Source: an uncultured Collinsella sp. (lineage in GTDB: Bacteria > Actinomycetota > Coriobacteriia > Coriobacteriales > Coriobacteriaceae). Taken from it: a stretch of DNA of 64,000 nt. Shown here piece by piece: positions 61,984 through 64,000 of the stretch. The position numbers and the translations under genes are program-made. The stretch covers positions 113,840 to 177,839 of the forward strand of contig CAAGEH010000008.1 in assembly GCA_900768795.1 (NCBI GenBank). Direction: 5' to 3'. How positions within the stretch are numbered: the first letter of the stretch is position 1; each line of letters opens with the position of its first letter. The notes beneath the pieces were generated by a model. That model worked only from the letters and a program-made list of their open reading frames with translations. It was not told where the DNA came from and did no database searches.

Positions 61984-62005
61984 CCTCTATCTATATAGAT
62001 AGAGG
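61984..62005. promoter_or_regulatory. Perfect palindrome before the M29 aminopeptidase
   Basis: CCTCTATCTAT and its exact complement ATAGATAGAGG are adjacent (22 bases), ending 16 bases before the ATG. It looks like an operator for a dimeric regulator, though an RNA hairpin before the ribosome site is also possible. Confidence 0.5.
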
Positions 62006-62021
62006 ATGCAAAGGAGAGCAG

Positions 62022-63302
62022 ATGCTAAAAGCAGTGCTGACGGCAGGGGAGGCGCGCTCCGGTCTTAAGAGCCTCAAGCCCCAAATCGAGGCGTATGCCG
62101 AGCTGATTGTGCGTAAAGGCGTAAACGTAAAGCCGGGGCAGGAGGTCGTTGTTCAGTGCCCGGTAGAGAGCGCTGAGTTTTGCCGTGTGCTCGTCTCTAA
62201 AGCCTATGAGGCTAAGGCTAAGCATGTGACCGTGATTTGGGCAGACGATGATATCAACCGCATGACATATGAACATGTCGATATCGAGCTACTCAAGGAA
62301 ACGCCCGAGTGGAAACGTCACCAGTTAAATGACCTTGCTTGCGAGGACGCTTGCTTCATTTTCGTTGAGGGTGCCGATCCCGCTGCGCTTAAGGGCGTCG
62401 ACCCTGCCAAGCCGGCGGCTGCCTCGCGTGCGCGTAATCTGCAGTGCGCAGAATTTAGGCGCGGGCTCGATTTCAACATCAATCCGTGGTGCATCGCCGG
62501 CGCGCCGGTTCTTACCTGGGCGCGCGAGGTGTTTCCCGGTGTGGACGATGACGTTGCCATGTATGAGTTGTGGAAAGCGATTCTCAAAACCGCACGTGCT
62601 GATGGGCCTGATCCGCAAAACGATTGGGAGCTTCATGACGCCACATTCGACAAGAACCTGCGACTGCTTAACGGCAGGCACTTCGATCGGCTTCACTATA
62701 CGGCGCAAAACGGCACCGATCTTACGATTGGCCTTACAGATAAGCACTTGTGGGCGGGCGGTAAAGGCAAAACCCCCGATGGGCATCCATTTTTCCCAAA
62801 TATTCCGACGGAAGAAGTGTTCACGTCGCCGGACCGTTTCCGAGCAGATGGCATTGTCTATTCAGCGTTGCCGCTTATTCACAACGGCAATAAGGTCGAG
62901 GATTTCTGGATAAAGTTTGAGCATGGAGCTGTTGTCGACTACGGTGCCCGTGTAGGAGTCGAGACACTCAAGAGCATCATTGAGACGGATGAGGGTGCTC
63001 GCCACTTGGGTGAAGTCGCGCTTATTTCAAAGAATACGCCGATTCGCCAAAGCGGCATTCTGTTTTATGACACGCTATATGACGAGAACGCGAGCTGTCA
63101 TCTTGCCTTGGGCGTTGGTTTCCCTGAGTGCTATGAGGGCGGATACGATATGACCTCCGAGGAGCTCGAGCAGCGCGGACTCAACCACTCCACCACCCAC
63201 GTTGACTTTATGATCGGTACAGATGACCTGTCGATCGTCGGCATTACAGCCGAAGGTGAAGAGATTCCTGTGTTTATCAATGGACAATGGGGATGGGAAT
63301 AG
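62022..63302 (+). CDS. M29-family aminopeptidase
   Basis: The 426-residue product fits M29 thermophilic aminopeptidases (AmpS/PepS). It begins LKPQIEAYAELIVRKGVNVK, has WCIAGAPVLTW, LTIGLTDKHLWAGG, PNIPTEEVFTSPDRFRADGI, and the C-terminal metal-site GLNHSTTHVDFMIGTDDL. These enzymes release N-terminal residues using two metal ions. AAGGAG precedes the ATG. Confidence 0.9.
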   Translation: MLKAVLTAGEARSGLKSLKPQIEAYAELIVRKGVNVKPGQEVVVQCPVESAEFCRVLVSKAYEAKAKHVTVIWADDDINRMTYEHVDIELLKETPEWKRHQLNDLACEDACFIFVEGADPAALKGVDPAKPAAASRARNLQCAEFRRGLDFNINPWCIAGAPVLTWAREVFPGVDDDVAMYELWKAILKTARADGPDPQNDWELHDATFDKNLRLLNGRHFDRLHYTAQNGTDLTIGLTDKHLWAGGKGKTPDGHPFFPNIPTEEVFTSPDRFRADGIVYSALPLIHNGNKVEDFWIKFEHGAVVDYGARVGVETLKSIIETDEGARHLGEVALISKNTPIRQSGILFYDTLYDENASCHLALGVGFPECYEGGYDMTSEELEQRGLNHSTTHVDFMIGTDDLSIVGITAEGEEIPVFINGQWGWE

Positions 63303-63330
63303 CCTAAAAGCGTGATACAATGCGACACGC

Positions 63331-63406
63331 GGGCCGTTAGCTCAGCTGGCAGAGCAGGGGACTTTTAATCCCAAGGTCCAGGGTTCGAAACCCTGACGGC
63401 CCACCA
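63331..63406 (+). tRNA. tRNA-Lys (anticodon TTT)
   Basis: The acceptor GGGCCGT pairs with ACGGCCC. The anticodon loop CTTTTAA contains TTT. The T-arm is CAGGGTTCGAAACCCTG. CCA is encoded at 63404-63406. Confidence 0.95.
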
Positions 63407-63417
63407 TCGGGAATTGA

Positions 63418-63444
63418 GGCATCGACTTCGGTCGGTGCCTTTTT
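63418..63444 (+). terminator. Terminator after tRNA-Lys
   Basis: GGCATCGAC and GTCGGTGCC pair around TTCG and are followed by TTTTT. The same hairpin recurs at about 63595-63622. Confidence 0.85.
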
Positions 63445-63449
63445 CGTTA

Positions 63450-63627
63450 ACGTCGCACGGTTTTGAACCCGAAAGAGCGCGGAGCCGAGGAAACGCTTGG
63501 GTGTTTCCCGGCGGAGCGCGCAAGGCGCCCCCGGCGCCGCAGCGGGAACGCGCGCAGCGCGCAGAAACCCTGACGGCCCACCATTGGGAATTGAGGCATC
63601 GACTTCGGTCGGTGCCTTTTTTCGTTA
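63450..63627 (+). repeat. tRNA-associated structured element (tRNA-Lys copy)
   Basis: It starts GGTTTTGAACCCGAAAGAGC (63458 on), then a GGAAAC/GTTTCC hairpin, then the core at 63513-63546 (GGAGCGCGC, AAGGCGCC, CCC, GGCGCCG, CAGCGGG). It ends with a second copy of the tRNA-Lys tail and terminator: 63387-63449 and 63564-63627 match with one substitution and one extra T, 177 bases apart. No coding frame fits. Confidence 0.75.
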
Positions 63628-64000
63628 GAGCGAAAGTTTGCGTGCTTTGCGTATCTATATATATGGGATTAAGAAAAAGGCATCTATATTGCTAAAAGAA
63701 GCAGCTTTATCCAAGTATTGCAGAGGCTTAACAAGACAAACGCAATAAAAGACTTTAAAAGGGTAAAGTATTTCCTGAGCAATCGCCCATAACTGCACTT
63801 AATTCAAGCGGCTGCATCCCATAACTCGGGGCGTATAAGCCCCCATTTAAACCTTCTTCAATTGAATAGGTCCCATGCTAATTGTGAAGGATATGTGGAG
63901 CCACCGGTCCCCGCTTGCCCCGCCCGGCCCCCTCTGGCAATATATCTCCTTGCCGCGCGGCGGGGTCCGATGGACCGCGACGCGGGCGGGCACCTTGAGA
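63628..64000. other. Right-edge region without a supported gene
   Basis: An AT-rich stretch (63640-63780) is followed by a small GGGGC/GCCCC hairpin (63828-63843) and a GC-rich end. On the minus strand a 41-codon open frame runs in from the right edge and stops at 63880-63878 (ending KRGPVAPHILHN). It may be the end of a gene outside the window, but the evidence is weak. Confidence 0.3.

Overview
The window looks like a chromosomal origin region of a high-GC, gut-type actinobacterium. Gene order fits class Coriobacteriia (Collinsella or a close relative): a dciA-like gene between recF and gyrB, rpmH-rnpA-yidD-yidC-jag-rsmG-parA-parB on the other side of the origin, paired WYL regulators, and LPXTG adhesin with class B sortase. 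The species assignment is inference from content; no rRNA gene is present. Left of about 32.6 kb nearly all genes from gyrA to dnaA lie on the minus strand. From rpmH rightward most lie on the plus strand, as expected for forks leaving an origin near 29.3-33 kb.

Left arm (1-29 kb): start of carA, a pyridoxal-kinase-like gene, a decayed Gln/Pro-rich membrane protein gene, an ABC exporter, a NUDIX hydrolase, purD, purA, dnaB, and the ribosomal/SSB block rplI-rpsR-ssb-rpsF. After these come a hotdog thioesterase, two tRNA-Ser genes, a TRIC-type channel, a bactofilin-like membrane protein, a pilin remnant, typA, a J-domain membrane protein, a BFN-domain protein, tRNA-Ala, tRNA-Ile, and then gyrA-gyrB-dciA-recF-dnaN.

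Origin (29.3-38 kb): dnaA is preceded by an unusual GHKL-ATPase/winged-helix gene. DnaA boxes lie on both sides of this pair, and AT-rich DNA next to dnaN is the likely unwinding site. The rpmH-jag operon follows, ends at a strong terminator, and gives way to a clearly AT-richer block (rsmG, two perfect parS sites, parA, parB, small membrane protein).

Right arm (38-64 kb): rlmN, ddl, a DnaQ-DinG exonuclease-helicase, a WYL regulator pair, a giant split M28-like pseudo-peptidase, a class B sortase with its thioester adhesin, tRNA-Gly, purB, a TSCPD protein, a Tat/lipobox protein, a two-component system, purC, an M29 aminopeptidase and tRNA-Lys. Purine synthesis genes (purA, purB, purC, purD) are scattered through the window.

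The most interesting structure is a family of GC-rich, hairpin-forming elements directly downstream of tRNA genes (Ala, Gly, Lys). Each starts with a motif resembling the complement of a tRNA T-arm and ends with a second copy of the host tRNA 3' tail. At Ala and Lys the tRNA terminator is duplicated too. The Ala and Lys copies, 42 kb apart, share a nearly identical core.
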